Shown: positions 1 to 7,017 of the stretch, one piece after another
How positions within the stretch are numbered: the stretch's first letter is position 1
Layout: each line of letters opens with the position of its first letter
Origin: W589 sp964611805
GTDB lineage: Bacteria; Chloroflexota; Dehalococcoidia; Dehalococcoidales; Fen-1064
Length of the DNA stretch: 22,318 nt
Assembly: GCA_964611805.1 (NCBI GenBank)
Contig: CAZTBG010000036.1
Span: 1-22,318 of the forward strand
Direction of reading: 5' to 3'
The notes under the pieces: generated by a model
Database searches by the model: none
Seen by the model: only the letters and a program-made list of their open reading frames with translations
What the model was told of the DNA's origin: nothing
Made by a program: the position numbers and the translations under genes

Positions 1-96
1 CCTGTCAAAGAACTAGTATTTTATCGGATTGTAACCTGCGCGGGATACTGATGTAAAGAGCCATTAATGAACTAGAGCACGATTAAGAGGAGAGAT

Positions 97-1173
97 TTAC
101 AGCCCGTATTTGCTCTGCAGTAGCTCTGATATTTCTGAAAGATAGCCGAACGCTTTCTCGACCAGTTGCTCTTCGCCACCGGAAACCCTGGGCACCTTTT
201 CCTGCTCCCCCGGAGCACCCACCGCCCCGATGTCCTTGAGGCAGCACCGCGCCGGGGCAATCAGCGCCTGCCCCGCAATCTGTTTCTCCGACACAGGACT
301 GTTGTCAGACACCACCCCCCAGTAGCCGGCCAGACGGTCGGCCAAAGTCTCCGGCGTCTCTGTAGCGAGGCTTAGAGAATCGACCGGTACGATTCCCCAG
401 GAGACAATACCTCCGCCAGAAATAAATTCGGCTACGGCAACAGCGTATTCGCGGGGCATCAACTCTATCTGATAGGCATCGAACGATAGGATTTCGATAC
501 CCAGACTGAGCAGGTAAGGCAGGTTTACGTTGGCGCAGAGATGGAGGGCCGGCGGCCCTTCCAGACCGCTGAGGAACTGCCGGTAGTCCTGCCTGGCACG
601 GATATCATCGTAGCCGGTGAGTCCACTGAATACCCAGCCCAGACCGGGCTCGTCTAGCCAGACAAAGGCATTCGCATTCTTTTCTTTTAGCTCATGGTAC
701 TGGACATTGGCCTTCCGCTGCATGAAGTCGTAGAGGATTGTCCTTATCTCCTCGTTGTAGATAATCGGGCGATTGTCTTCGTCAACCACCTTGAAACCGA
801 AGCTCACCGGCCCTGTCTGCTGTCCCCGGATAGCATGGTAACCGGTGAGAGTCCGTCCCAGAAAACGATGGTAGACGGCTGAATATTCCTCGGTGAGCCG
901 AAAGGTATCTGGCTGCGTCATCCCCTCGCTATAGCTGACCAGTTCCTCGGCAAAACGGCTGCTATCGAGAGTAATCTTACCGGTCTCCATATCTACGGAT
1001 ATACCGGGGAAGTTCCCCGAAGCCTGGACATACATATCCTCATAGAGACTGACATGGGGAAGCTGCGGCCAGAAAGGTATATCCAGGGCAAGGGCCAATT
1101 CCAACGCCCGGTCGATGTCCTTATGGGGCATGATGCCCATCGCTGTGGTCTGGCACCTTGCTTCAAGCTGCAT
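97..1173 (-). CDS. MetE-like zinc methyltransferase (UROD/MetE superfamily)
   Basis: 358 aa, about the size of the C-terminal catalytic barrel of cobalamin-independent methionine synthase, without the MetE N-terminal half. The N-terminus has the family's opening (GIMPHKDIDRAL, then FWPQLP and EDMYVQ, residues 13-50). Candidate metal ligands are His211 and Cys213 in LHLCANVN, and Cys310/Cys311 in ARCCLKDIG, at the places of the MetE His-x-Cys pair and late Cys; Asp232 lies near the MetE Glu position. In this superfamily the zinc activates a thiol to accept a methyl group. The physiological substrate (homocysteine with a corrinoid methyl donor, or another thiol) cannot be read from sequence. 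An in-frame TAA lies just upstream of the ATG, so the start is fixed although no clear Shine-Dalgarno is visible. No partner gene lies beside it in the window. Exact function uncertain; superfamily assignment is solid. Confidence 0.8.
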   Translation of the reverse strand: MQLEARCQTTAMGIMPHKDIDRALELALALDIPFWPQLPHVSLYEDMYVQASGNFPGISVDMETGKITLDSSRFAEELVSYSEGMTQPDTFRLTEEYSAVYHRFLGRTLTGYHAIRGQQTGPVSFGFKVVDEDNRPIIYNEEIRTILYDFMQRKANVQYHELKEKNANAFVWLDEPGLGWVFSGLTGYDDIRARQDYRQFLSGLEGPPALHLCANVNLPYLLSLGIEILSFDAYQIELMPREYAVAVAEFISGGGIVSWGIVPVDSLSLATETPETLADRLAGYWGVVSDNSPVSEKQIAGQALIAPARCCLKDIGAVGAPGEQEKVPRVSGGEEQLVEKAFGYLSEISELLQSKYGL

Positions 1174-1323
1174 TTCTAGCCCAGAGCAATTTTATGTCAC
1201 CTTACCCTGTTGCGAAATCCTGACGACTATAGTATAGCCGATTGAGGCCTGATGATTCGAGTAACCGCAAACTGTTTTAAAGCCAGTAAATAGAAGTAGT
1301 ATAATACTATATAAATATATAGA

Positions 1324-1458
1324 TTCTGTTTGGTTTTGGTTGCTACCAGGTAGAGAACAGTAGTAGTGTGTCATTGCGAGGGGGCTTGAGCCCCCGCGGC
1401 AATCTCATTTCCACACCCGACGAGATTGCTTCGTTTCACTCGTAATGACAGAACAACC
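1324..1458. repeat. Dispersed 135-bp palindromic repeat, copy 1
   Basis: This segment matches 6534-6668 over 135 bases with no gap and about 14 mismatches (roughly 90% identity by eye). The inner 80 bases (1370-1449) form a nested inverted repeat: outer arms GTCATTGCGAG (1370-1380) and CTCGTAATGAC (1439-1449), and inner arms GCAATCTC (1399-1406) and GAGATTGC (1422-1429). The pattern is that of a non-autonomous miniature element or REP-type repeat. It lies between two divergent genes. The CBS gene promoter begins 30 bp to its right. No transposase is present in the window. Confidence 0.85.
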
Positions 1459-1488
1459 AAATGCAAATAAAACCAACATATAAAGAGC

Positions 1489-1517
1489 TTGACACTATGT
1501 TAGAACTGGCATAATAT
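1489..1517 (+). promoter_or_regulatory. Sigma-70-type promoter for the CBS gene
   Basis: TTGACA at 1489-1494, a 17-bp spacer, then TAATAT at 1512-1517. The -35 is perfect and the -10 matches 4 of 6. Transcription would begin near 1524, giving a leader of about 55 nt before the ATG at 1579. Confidence 0.7.
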
Positions 1518-1578
1518 GGGTACTCCCCTGCAACCAGTACCTGTTAAGTGCTAATAGATTGGAGAGGAGAAAGCTGTA

Positions 1579-2031
1579 ATGGTCAACTCATCTACCAAGG
1601 TCAGGGTATGCCTGGAAATGAAAGGACACCGCCTTATCACTATCGGCCCGGACGATTCCGTCGAAAAGGCCATCCGCAGGATGGTCGATAACAAAATCGG
1701 TGCTATGCCGGTTTGCGATGACAAGGGCAATCTTATCGGCATTGTCTCGGAAAGGGACTTGCTTAAGGAGTGTTCGCAACGGGCTAAGCAAATCAACAAG
1801 ACCCCGGTCAAGGATGTCATGACCAGGGATGTGATTATTGGAATCCCGGACGATGACCTGGAATATGTCATGGAAATTATGACCCAGAGAGGGATAAGGC
1901 ACCTGCCTATCATGGACGGGCCGAAGCTGGAGGGCATGGTCTCCATCCGGGATGTGGTCGACATACAATTGGAGAAGTCCAAGGCAGAGGTCCGCTTCCT
2001 GAACGTCTATATCTCAGGAGGGTACCACTAG
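1579..2031 (+). CDS. Two-CBS-domain protein
   Basis: 150 aa made of a tandem CBS (Bateman) pair: about residues 8-63, with GAMPVCDDKGNLIGIVSERDLL, and about 77-138, with VKDVMTRDV and RHLPIMD followed by VSIRDVV. CBS pairs bind adenosyl ligands (AMP, ATP, SAM) and usually regulate an attached or partner protein. This one has no fused effector domain, no membrane segment and no signal peptide, so it is a stand-alone cytoplasmic sensor of unknown partner. The start is supported by the purine-rich Shine-Dalgarno GGAGAGGAG at 1561-1569, 9 nt before the ATG. It is monocistronic: the next feature is a tRNA on the other strand. Family call is secure, role is not. Confidence 0.9.
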   Translation: MVNSSTKVRVCLEMKGHRLITIGPDDSVEKAIRRMVDNKIGAMPVCDDKGNLIGIVSERDLLKECSQRAKQINKTPVKDVMTRDVIIGIPDDDLEYVMEIMTQRGIRHLPIMDGPKLEGMVSIRDVVDIQLEKSKAEVRFLNVYISGGYH

Positions 2032-2077
2032 GTAATACCCTGCCCTGACACCGGCTCCGGGCGATTGCAGTGCACTG

Positions 2078-2162
2078 TGGTGGGGAAGGGGGGATTTGAA
2101 CCCCCACGCCTTACGGCACATGATCCTAAGTCATGCTCGTCTGCCAATTCCGACACTTCCCC
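2078..2162 (-). tRNA. tRNA-Leu (anticodon UAG)
   Basis: Read on the minus strand, acceptor arms GGGGAAG (2162-2156) and CTTCCCC (2088-2082) pair perfectly, followed by discriminator A and an encoded CCA (2080-2078). The anticodon stem CATGA/TCATG holds the loop CTTAGGA, giving UAG, which reads leucine CUA and CUN codons. The long variable arm (TGCCGTAAGGC) is the class II form expected of tRNA-Leu, and the T-loop GTTCAAATC is canonical. The length is 85 nt including CCA. An extended -10-like TGGTAGAAT lies just upstream. Confidence 0.95.
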
Positions 2163-2230
2163 ATGAGACTAGCTTCATTATTCTACCATACCAGTTATTA
2201 TTCTGCCCCAGCATGATTATGTCGACTTAC

Positions 2231-3355
2231 CTATTCCGGCGCCGGTATCTCCCATTCCCGACCGACGCGCTCATTAAACTTGCACAGGGGAGAGCCTTCG
2301 GGGATATTCCGCTCGAAGGCCGCCGAACTGCAGTTGATATTGCACGAGTCGCAGGCGACCACCTCCCCGAAACGCCCCTCCCGAATTTTCCTCGGCCAGA
2401 AGGGGTCGGCCACCAGCTGGCGGCCGATAGCCACCATGTCCGCCTGTCCCTTCTCAAGGATTGCTTCGGCCACCTCCGGCGTGTTAATCCGGCCCACCGT
2501 AATCACCGGAATATTGACGGCTTTTTTTATTGGTTCAGCAAGATATACAAAAGTGCCCATCGGGTGACGCTTCGGCGGAGTCACCGGGATGCGCCCCCAC
2601 CCCCCGGTAGAGATGTCCAGGCAGTCGACCCCCGCCCTCTCCAGCTCCTTTGCGTAGGTAATGCTGTCGGGGTCGATGGCGCCGTCCTTCTCCAGAGCGC
2701 CTAGCCGGAAGAATATCGGGAAGTATGGCCCCACGAAAGCACGGACAGCCTTAACGATTTCGATGCCGAACTTCATGCGGCCCGCCAGGTCGCCCCCATA
2801 GCTATCGGTGCGTTTGTTCAGCTCCGGGTTGGTGAACTGGCAGGGCAGGTACGAGTGGGCGCCGTGTATCTCGACACAGTCGAAGTTGGCGTCGCGGACA
2901 TTTCTTGCCCCCTTGGCGAAGCGGTAGATGATGGACTCTATCTCCGGGATGGTCAGCTCGCGCATGTCCTCACGTGCCGAGGGGGCTATAAGGTCGCCGC
3001 TTGTGGGGTCTACTTCTTGCCCCCTCACTTGAGTACCGCGGCCTATGGGGAAGCGGTTGGCCTGCCACAGCTGCAGGCCTATCCTGCCCCCCGCCCCGTG
3101 GACCTGGTCGGTAAGGCCGCGCAGTCTCTGGATAAACCCCGCCATCTCTTCGGCCCCACCCCACAGCTCCTCCGATGCCAGGTTATCGATGGCCGTGTTG
3201 GCCCCCATTACCAGCCCGGCCCCGCCCAGCGCCCGCTCGGTGTAAAACGCCCGGGCACGGCGGTTGGTCAGGCCCATATTCATCTGGAAGGCCGGGTAAA
3301 CGATGCGGTTCGGTAACTCCATGCCGCGTATCGTAATCGGTTCGAAGAGCTTCAT
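2231..3355 (-). CDS. Old Yellow Enzyme-family NADH:flavin oxidoreductase with C-terminal Cys cluster
   Basis: 374 aa FMN-dependent TIM-barrel of the OYE / 2,4-dienoyl-CoA reductase family. Seen: LFEPITIRGMELPNRI at the N-terminus; HGAHSYLPCQF with NKRTDSYGG, the substrate/FMN region (about residues 164-188); VGRINTPE and DMVAIGRQLVADP, the phosphate-binding end. After the barrel come Cys335, Cys338, Cys342 and Cys358, arranged C-x2-C-x3-C-x15-C. In FadH/TMADH relatives a similar motif (usual last spacing about 11) binds a 4Fe-4S cluster, but those enzymes continue into an FAD/NAD(P)H half, absent here. It probably reduces activated C=C bonds with electrons from a separate donor. I prefer the start at MKLFEP (3355), which matches the family N-terminus and follows GGGGTGG. 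An ATG four codons earlier (3367) is possible. Substrate unknown. Confidence 0.88.
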   Translation of the reverse strand: MKLFEPITIRGMELPNRIVYPAFQMNMGLTNRRARAFYTERALGGAGLVMGANTAIDNLASEELWGGAEEMAGFIQRLRGLTDQVHGAGGRIGLQLWQANRFPIGRGTQVRGQEVDPTSGDLIAPSAREDMRELTIPEIESIIYRFAKGARNVRDANFDCVEIHGAHSYLPCQFTNPELNKRTDSYGGDLAGRMKFGIEIVKAVRAFVGPYFPIFFRLGALEKDGAIDPDSITYAKELERAGVDCLDISTGGWGRIPVTPPKRHPMGTFVYLAEPIKKAVNIPVITVGRINTPEVAEAILEKGQADMVAIGRQLVADPFWPRKIREGRFGEVVACDSCNINCSSAAFERNIPEGSPLCKFNERVGREWEIPAPE

Positions 3356-3399
3356 GGTCCACCCCATTTACAGTTTTTCATTGGGAACACACCGGTATG

Positions 3400-3428
3400 A
3401 TTATAAATGGGGATTAAGCGATGTGCAA
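3400..3428 (-). promoter_or_regulatory. Probable promoter for the OYE-type gene
   Basis: On the minus strand, TTGCAC (3428-3423), a 17-bp spacer and a perfect TATAAT (3405-3400). The -35 is weak (TTG conserved). Transcription would begin near 3393, leaving a leader of about 38 nt to the preferred start. Confidence 0.45.
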
Positions 3429-3459
3429 TCTAGAGGTTAAAATGCTCTGATGGTGGATT

Positions 3460-4710
3460 TCACAGAGGGAAAGTCGCATCGTCTCTTGGAAATGGACTGA
3501 TAAAAATATTACCCGAAGTCAGTTCTCGTTGAGTCTGATGGAGACCTTTTAACCTATCCAGAGGATTATCATAATACCGAACATCTCCTAATCTAATATC
3601 TTCAGGACGGTAGAATATCTGTTTTCTATAATTGCACTTGCGGTTGGCTTGTGTGTATCTGTCGTATTGATGGGGTTTGTTAAAAATGAACCAGAAATAG
3701 CCAAAATCATCCTCGACTTTACGACAAAGTGGCTGGTAGGTTCTTCTTATGTTTTTCAATTTGATAGTCCGCCACCTAAGATAGAATGTTGCATGCTGGA
3801 GATGCATGGATAGTAGGTGACAAATATAGAGTAGAGCCAGTTCGCTGAAATAATGATTGTATACAATAGATAATCCACCCGATGTTATTTCTGTAATCCT
3901 ACGTGTTGTCATGAGACTTATACTATCGCTTGTTGAATGTGAGAAATTGCTGAGAAAGTTGTAGTGTACGAGGACTCTGGTGGTGAGTTTTTTATTCAGG
4001 ATTACATTCAGGTACAGGTTATCTAGAATCTTATCAAAAGTCAGGAAATACCTGTAGATTAGTCCATAATCCTTGCTTAAATCCTTTCTCATCCTTCGTG
4101 TGAAAGCGGCCCATTCACCAGTGAGGAATCGGAGAGTTGGAACTCTATCCTGCAGCCCTTGTCGTCTCAAATGATATTCAACTGGACGAAAGTCATGCCA
4201 CGCACCATAATAATAAGGTACTATGACACCAGTATCTTGACCTTGACTATCAATAACTGATATGCCACGAAGCACTGCAACGAGGGTATTGCGATCTTCC
4301 ATGTATGTTCGTACTAAACGACCACCAAACGCTCTATGAGCCTCTTGTATAGTCCTCTTTTTTGCATGTTCTAAACTTGGGTCATGTTGTCCTCTTTTGA
4401 TTCTTATTCGGAACGGATATTTGTCACATGTACTTACCAATCTAAGAACAAAGTATGCTTCATATATCATTCGTATCAAGTGGAAAGTATCTCTGTAATA
4501 TCCCCTGATTGCATTCTCCTTAGCATTTTGTAGAGAGAGAGTTTGTATACGAATAAAATCTAGAATCTCCATGTCCTGTGCCCATGATACATCCCCCCAT
4601 TCAACATCATCGGGTAATCGTTTTATGGCTATAATCAACTCATCAATAAGATCAATAAGTTGCTCGTGCTCTTTTCGCGTTATTGCTGGAATGTCCATTC
4701 CTGTGATCAT
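3460..4710 (-). CDS. Large hypothetical protein in AT-rich patch
   Basis: 416 aa, not recognised. The first half is helical and charged. A block around residues 60-95 (AKENAIRGYYRDTFHLIRMI, then YEAYFVLR) and a later Tyr-rich block with YNFLSNFSHSTSD recall, weakly, the helical DUF5677/HEPN-like proteins in which an 'LS..H' motif follows an early 'R..fE' helix; this is resemblance only. There is no signal peptide; YFSELALLYICHLLSMHL is the only hydrophobic stretch and is more likely a buried helix. The C-terminal third is rich in Arg, Tyr and Trp. The start is ATG 4710, with AAGGA at 4719-4723 eight nt upstream. The frame stays open to a TTG at 4761, but that TTG belongs to a -35 box. Base composition is AT-richer than the flanking genes, and it is divergent from the HNH gene, suggesting a shared acquired segment. 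Confidence 0.7.
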   Translation of the reverse strand: MITGMDIPAITRKEHEQLIDLIDELIIAIKRLPDDVEWGDVSWAQDMEILDFIRIQTLSLQNAKENAIRGYYRDTFHLIRMIYEAYFVLRLVSTCDKYPFRIRIKRGQHDPSLEHAKKRTIQEAHRAFGGRLVRTYMEDRNTLVAVLRGISVIDSQGQDTGVIVPYYYGAWHDFRPVEYHLRRQGLQDRVPTLRFLTGEWAAFTRRMRKDLSKDYGLIYRYFLTFDKILDNLYLNVILNKKLTTRVLVHYNFLSNFSHSTSDSISLMTTRRITEITSGGLSIVYNHYFSELALLYICHLLSMHLQHATFYLRWRTIKLKNIRRTYQPLCRKVEDDFGYFWFIFNKPHQYDRYTQANRKCNYRKQIFYRPEDIRLGDVRYYDNPLDRLKGLHQTQRELTSGNIFISPFPRDDATFPL

Positions 4711-4732
4711 GACAGTATTCCTTAATACCGAG

Positions 4733-4761
4733 ATTCTATCCCCCTGCAGTATGGGTGTCAA
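4733..4761 (-). promoter_or_regulatory. Promoter for the hypothetical gene
   Basis: On the minus strand, TTGACA (4761-4756), a 17-bp spacer and TAGAAT (4738-4733). The start point would be near 4726, a leader of about 16 nt. The TTG of the -35 box is in frame with the gene and can be mistaken for a start codon. Confidence 0.65.
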
Positions 4762-4872
4762 TAGTAACGTATATGTATAGTACTTAAGTGTTATTTGATG
4801 TTCATTGAGACTGTAATAATATAGATACTAGTACATGTGCTCAAACCTGTATAGCATAGCCAAGAGGTAGCA

Positions 4873-5115
4873 ATGGGAAAGTCAGGCTTGTATAAAGACA
4901 AATGGGGCAACATTAGATACTGTGATTCAAATAAGACAATAGCTAGAGCAGTTATGGAAAGATTTTTTGGACATCCACTTAGCCCAGGGAGTGTAGTCCA
5001 TCATAAGAATAGGGATAAAACAGATAACAGACCATCTAACTTGTGGGTGTTTAAAAGTCAAAAGGCACACGACAGAGCTCATAGGAGAGACAAGAAGAGG
5101 TTTGGTTACTGGTAA
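4873..5115 (+). CDS. Small HNH endonuclease
   Basis: 80 aa consisting of one HNH (beta-beta-alpha metal) nuclease domain. Seen: VVHHKNRDKTDNRPSNLWVF, with the His43-His44 pair, Asn52 and Asn56, and the closing His66/His70 in KAHDRAHRR. The N-terminal part (GLYKDKWGNIRYCDSNKTIARAVMERF) resembles the short DNA-binding lead of phage and free-standing homing HNH proteins. Such proteins nick or cut DNA and are often carried by phages, group I introns or mobile islands; no intron or phage gene is visible here. AGAGG at 4863-4867 lies five nt before the ATG. It is AT-rich like its divergent neighbour. It could be a homing remnant or a defence nuclease; its target cannot be told from sequence. Confidence 0.85.
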   Translation: MGKSGLYKDKWGNIRYCDSNKTIARAVMERFFGHPLSPGSVVHHKNRDKTDNRPSNLWVFKSQKAHDRAHRRDKKRFGYW

Positions 5116-5273
5116 AGACCATCTTCACTCGCTACAATAATCTTCAGCTTACTTCGGTGTGCGCCTTCCTTTGCTTTATTATTCGCTCGGCCTCCCCTCC
5201 CCCCAAATAAGCCAGTCATATCCGTACCTCATATCTCGTGCCGTCGGGGGACTCTCCGGGTCCTTACCCTATC

Positions 5274-5302
5274 TTGACATTTCCTTGAATAATCACTATG
5301 AT
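5274..5302 (+). promoter_or_regulatory. Strong sigma-70-type promoter for the I42-like lipoprotein
   Basis: TTGACA at 5274-5279, exactly 17 bp, then TATGAT at 5297-5302 (11 of 12 consensus bases). The start would be near 5309, with a leader of about 45 nt. The rest of 5116-5273 shows nothing I can name. Confidence 0.75.
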
Positions 5303-5354
5303 TATCATCCTGCTGTCTTTACTTCAAGTGGCGTATCTTTAGGGGGGAGTAACC

Positions 5355-5780
5355 ATGAAACTGCGAAGCATCCTGCTGTTGGCGATGCTTGCCACTTCAC
5401 TTGTGCTTGTATCAGGCTGTGTCACGTCCCACGATTACAATGCCGAGTTCTCCTGCGATGACTTTGAAGAGGAAAACCACCGCAGCGGCGAGTTTGAAGT
5501 AGAGGTCAACGACAAGATTCTGGTGGAGCTGTGCTCCAATATGACGGCGGGCTTTAAGTGGACTGCCGAAATAGGCGATGAAGGTGTACTGGCGGAAGAA
5601 GACTACGACTACGTAGAACCCGAAGATGGTGAGGTCTTAGGGGCTCCCGGTACGGAGATATGGACCTTCGAGGCGGTCGGAGAAGGGACCACCGAGGTTA
5701 CTATGGAATACAGCCAGGCCGGGGGGGCTATAGAGGCGCAGTGGACCTATACCATGACGGTTACAGTTGAAGTGGAATAA
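5355..5780 (+). CDS. Chagasin-like (I42) cysteine-protease inhibitor lipoprotein
   Basis: 141 aa. A lipoprotein signal peptide (KLRSILLLAMLATSLVLVSGC) ends in the lipobox VSGC with Cys22 as the lipid site, so the mature protein should be anchored outside the cytoplasm. The rest fits the inhibitor I42 (chagasin) beta-sandwich. NMTAGFKW (about residues 62-69) corresponds to the NPTTG(Y/F)xW loop 2. GAPGTEIWTFEAVGEGTTEV corresponds to the central 'G..G...F.f.a.~~G.~~l' segment. A late QWTY, followed by strand MTVTVEVE, stands at the RPW loop 6. Chagasins insert these loops into papain-type protease active sites. The protein is very acidic. GGGGGGAG at 5342-5349 precedes the ATG by five nt. Its target protease is unknown; it may be the first gene of a short transcript with the 46-aa ORF. 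Confidence 0.82.
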   Translation: MKLRSILLLAMLATSLVLVSGCVTSHDYNAEFSCDDFEEENHRSGEFEVEVNDKILVELCSNMTAGFKWTAEIGDEGVLAEEDYDYVEPEDGEVLGAPGTEIWTFEAVGEGTTEVTMEYSQAGGAIEAQWTYTMTVTVEVE

Positions 5781-5825
5781 AATTATTATGGGCTGGGAGG
5801 GGGAATAAGTCAGAGGAGGTGTCAA

Positions 5826-5966
5826 ATGCCTGCTCCGAAACGTCCACCCATAGCGAGGAAACCTATCAAAGGAATAGCACTTCTAGACCCCAAAGACCGG
5901 TTATCTCTCAAGGCACAACAGGAGACCCACGAAGTAATAAATCGAAAGGTTGCCAGGACAAAGTAG
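5826..5966 (+). CDS. 46-aa basic small protein
   Basis: Short ORF beginning MPAPKRPPIARKPIKG and ending NRKVARTK. It has 12 Lys/Arg against 4 Asp/Glu, Pro-rich at the N-terminus and amphipathic helical in the second half (LSLKAQQETHEVIN). It is preceded by AGGAGGTG at 5814-5821, an eight-base match to the 16S anti-Shine-Dalgarno, with ideal spacing to the ATG. It starts 45 bp after the lipoprotein gene and has no promoter of its own that I can see, so it may share that transcript. No family recognised; it could be a nucleic-acid-binding or ribosome-associated peptide. The ribosome site is the main argument that it is real. Confidence 0.55.
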   Translation: MPAPKRPPIARKPIKGIALLDPKDRLSLKAQQETHEVINRKVARTK

Positions 5967-6091
5967 CACAATGACGTCCCTCTTTTCCGGTCCAGCCTGG
6001 TGCCTGGCCTGGTGCCTGCTCCCCTCCCCTACTGTCCGTGCCTCCGCTTCAAATAAGGTAGTAGAAACTCAATACCCGGTTTAAAAAAACC

Positions 6092-6409
6092 CTACTTCCT
6101 TTTACTGCTCTTTGTCCATCGTCTGCCTGTCCTAGAATGTGGTCTTGATAGGTTGAGGGCCGCTTCAAATGCCGGGCGGCACATCTCATAGAGGGAGCGC
6201 CAGCGCCGCAGGTCTTCCCGTCTCCTGACCTTTCTCAGCTGCTTTCTTAGCTCGTCAACACGCGTCAGCTCCAGCTTTGCCATCGAGCGCAGCTGCGGCG
6301 AGCCTGACTGCATCTTCCGCAGGCCCTTTCGCACCTCGGCAAGCTTCCGGGCCTGCCTTTCTTTCTGGCCCTGCAGGTACTTCCGCTCCACGAACCTGAT
6401 TATTCCCAT
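6092..6409 (-). CDS. Small highly basic coiled-coil hypothetical protein
   Basis: 105 aa, about one third Arg/Lys, with long uninterrupted helix/coiled-coil character (ERQARKLAEVRKGLRKMQS, then LELTRVDELRKQLRKVRRRE). There is no signal peptide or membrane segment. The C-terminus (SRPHSRTGRRWTKSSKRK) is a disordered basic tail. A weak Shine-Dalgarno (GGGCGGTG) lies about five nt before the ATG. It might bind nucleic acid, but no domain is recognised. It stands alone, with the repeat element about 125 bp upstream. Possible, not certain, as a real gene. Confidence 0.45.
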   Translation of the reverse strand: MGIIRFVERKYLQGQKERQARKLAEVRKGLRKMQSGSPQLRSMAKLELTRVDELRKQLRKVRRREDLRRWRSLYEMCRPAFEAALNLSRPHSRTGRRWTKSSKRK

Positions 6410-6533
6410 ATTACACCGCCCTGTTTCAGCACGGCTATATTAACGCTAAAGCACGCAGAATACAATAGCCCTATCATTATGTCGAGTAACGCCCCATTTT
6501 CTACAGGTGGGAAGAAACATTTGTCCTGTGTGG

Positions 6534-6668
6534 TTCTGTTTGCTTTTGGTTGCTGCCAAGTAGAGAACAATAGTAATGTGTCATTGCGAGGGGGCGCAAG
6601 CCCACGCGGCAATCTCATTTCTACATCAGACGAGATTGCTTCGTTTCACTCGCAATGACAGGACAACC
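6534..6668. repeat. Dispersed 135-bp palindromic repeat, copy 2
   Basis: Second copy of the element at 1324-1458, in the same orientation. Here the outer arms GTCATTGCGAG and CTCGCAATGAC are perfectly complementary, while copy 1 carries one mismatch. The inner GCAATCTC/GAGATTGC arms are identical to copy 1. The middle of the loop and the bases just inside the left arm are the most diverged. It sits in the region upstream of the ABC exporter operon. Confidence 0.85.
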
Positions 6669-6977
6669 GTTTCCTCTCCCTTTGTTAAATCCTGCCTGCG
6701 CGTAGCCCGCTTACGCTAAAGCTCCCACCTGCCAAAGTCTTGTACGGCGGACAGGTCAGCAAAGGCAAGCCACTCCAGCGAAGGCAGGGGATATTGAGAG
6801 AGATTCTCCTCTCCATCCCGGCAGGGAGTTTTAGAGAGGCGCAGTCCCTCTTTCTTATTTCTTCCCCCTACTTTGCTAAAGGGAGGGGTTCACCCTGAAG
6901 GGGACCAAGGGGGAGGATTACAAAACACAGAGGGATGGGGCCATCACCACCAAACAGGTATGAGCAACACACTCACC
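6669..6977. other. Gene-free spacer with repeat-like character
   Basis: No credible gene. The left end (CTCTCCCTTTGTTAAA, 6674-6689) and a later segment (TTTGCTAAAGGGAGGGG, about 6873-6889) are imperfect inverted copies, and the right side is purine-rich (GGGGACCAAGGGGGAGG, 6901-6917). This suggests a second, degraded miniature element beside the repeat. No second copy was seen in the window. Confidence 0.3.
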
Positions 6978-7006
6978 TGTACACCACGCTCGAATTAGGC
7001 TATAAT
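6978..7006 (+). promoter_or_regulatory. Promoter abutting the ABC exporter start codon
   Basis: TGTACA at 6978-6983 (4 of 6), a 17-bp spacer and a perfect TATAAT at 7001-7006. Transcription would start at about 7012-7014, only four to six nt before the ATG at 7018. No Shine-Dalgarno is visible, so the mRNA would be nearly leaderless. Confidence 0.6.
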
Positions 7007-7017
7007 TGACTACAACA

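Noticed and set aside
1192..1374. Possible 60-aa minus-strand protein
   Set aside because: It lies in AT-rich spacer and runs into the repeat, without a ribosome site or recognisable features.
2096..2704. 202-aa plus-strand reading frame
   Set aside because: It begins inside tRNA-Leu and is antisense to the OYE-type gene, with no family resemblance.
4873..5115. HNH gene as part of a group I intron or prophage
   Set aside because: No intron core, split gene, integrase or structural phage gene is visible nearby.
5159..5461. 100-aa reading frame across the lipoprotein promoter
   Set aside because: It spans the promoter and overlaps the lipoprotein start in another frame, with no ribosome site.
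5995..6020. Tandem direct repeat of CCTGGTGCCTG
   Set aside because: Only two short units are present with no further structure, so this is probably chance or slippage in spacer DNA.
6400..6618. Possible 72-aa minus-strand protein
   Set aside because: Most of it is translation of repeat copy 2, and it overlaps the start of the basic coiled-coil gene.
1324..6668. CRISPR-like spaced repeats
   Set aside because: There are only two copies 5 kb apart with nested palindromes and no spacer array or cas gene, so they are dispersed elements.
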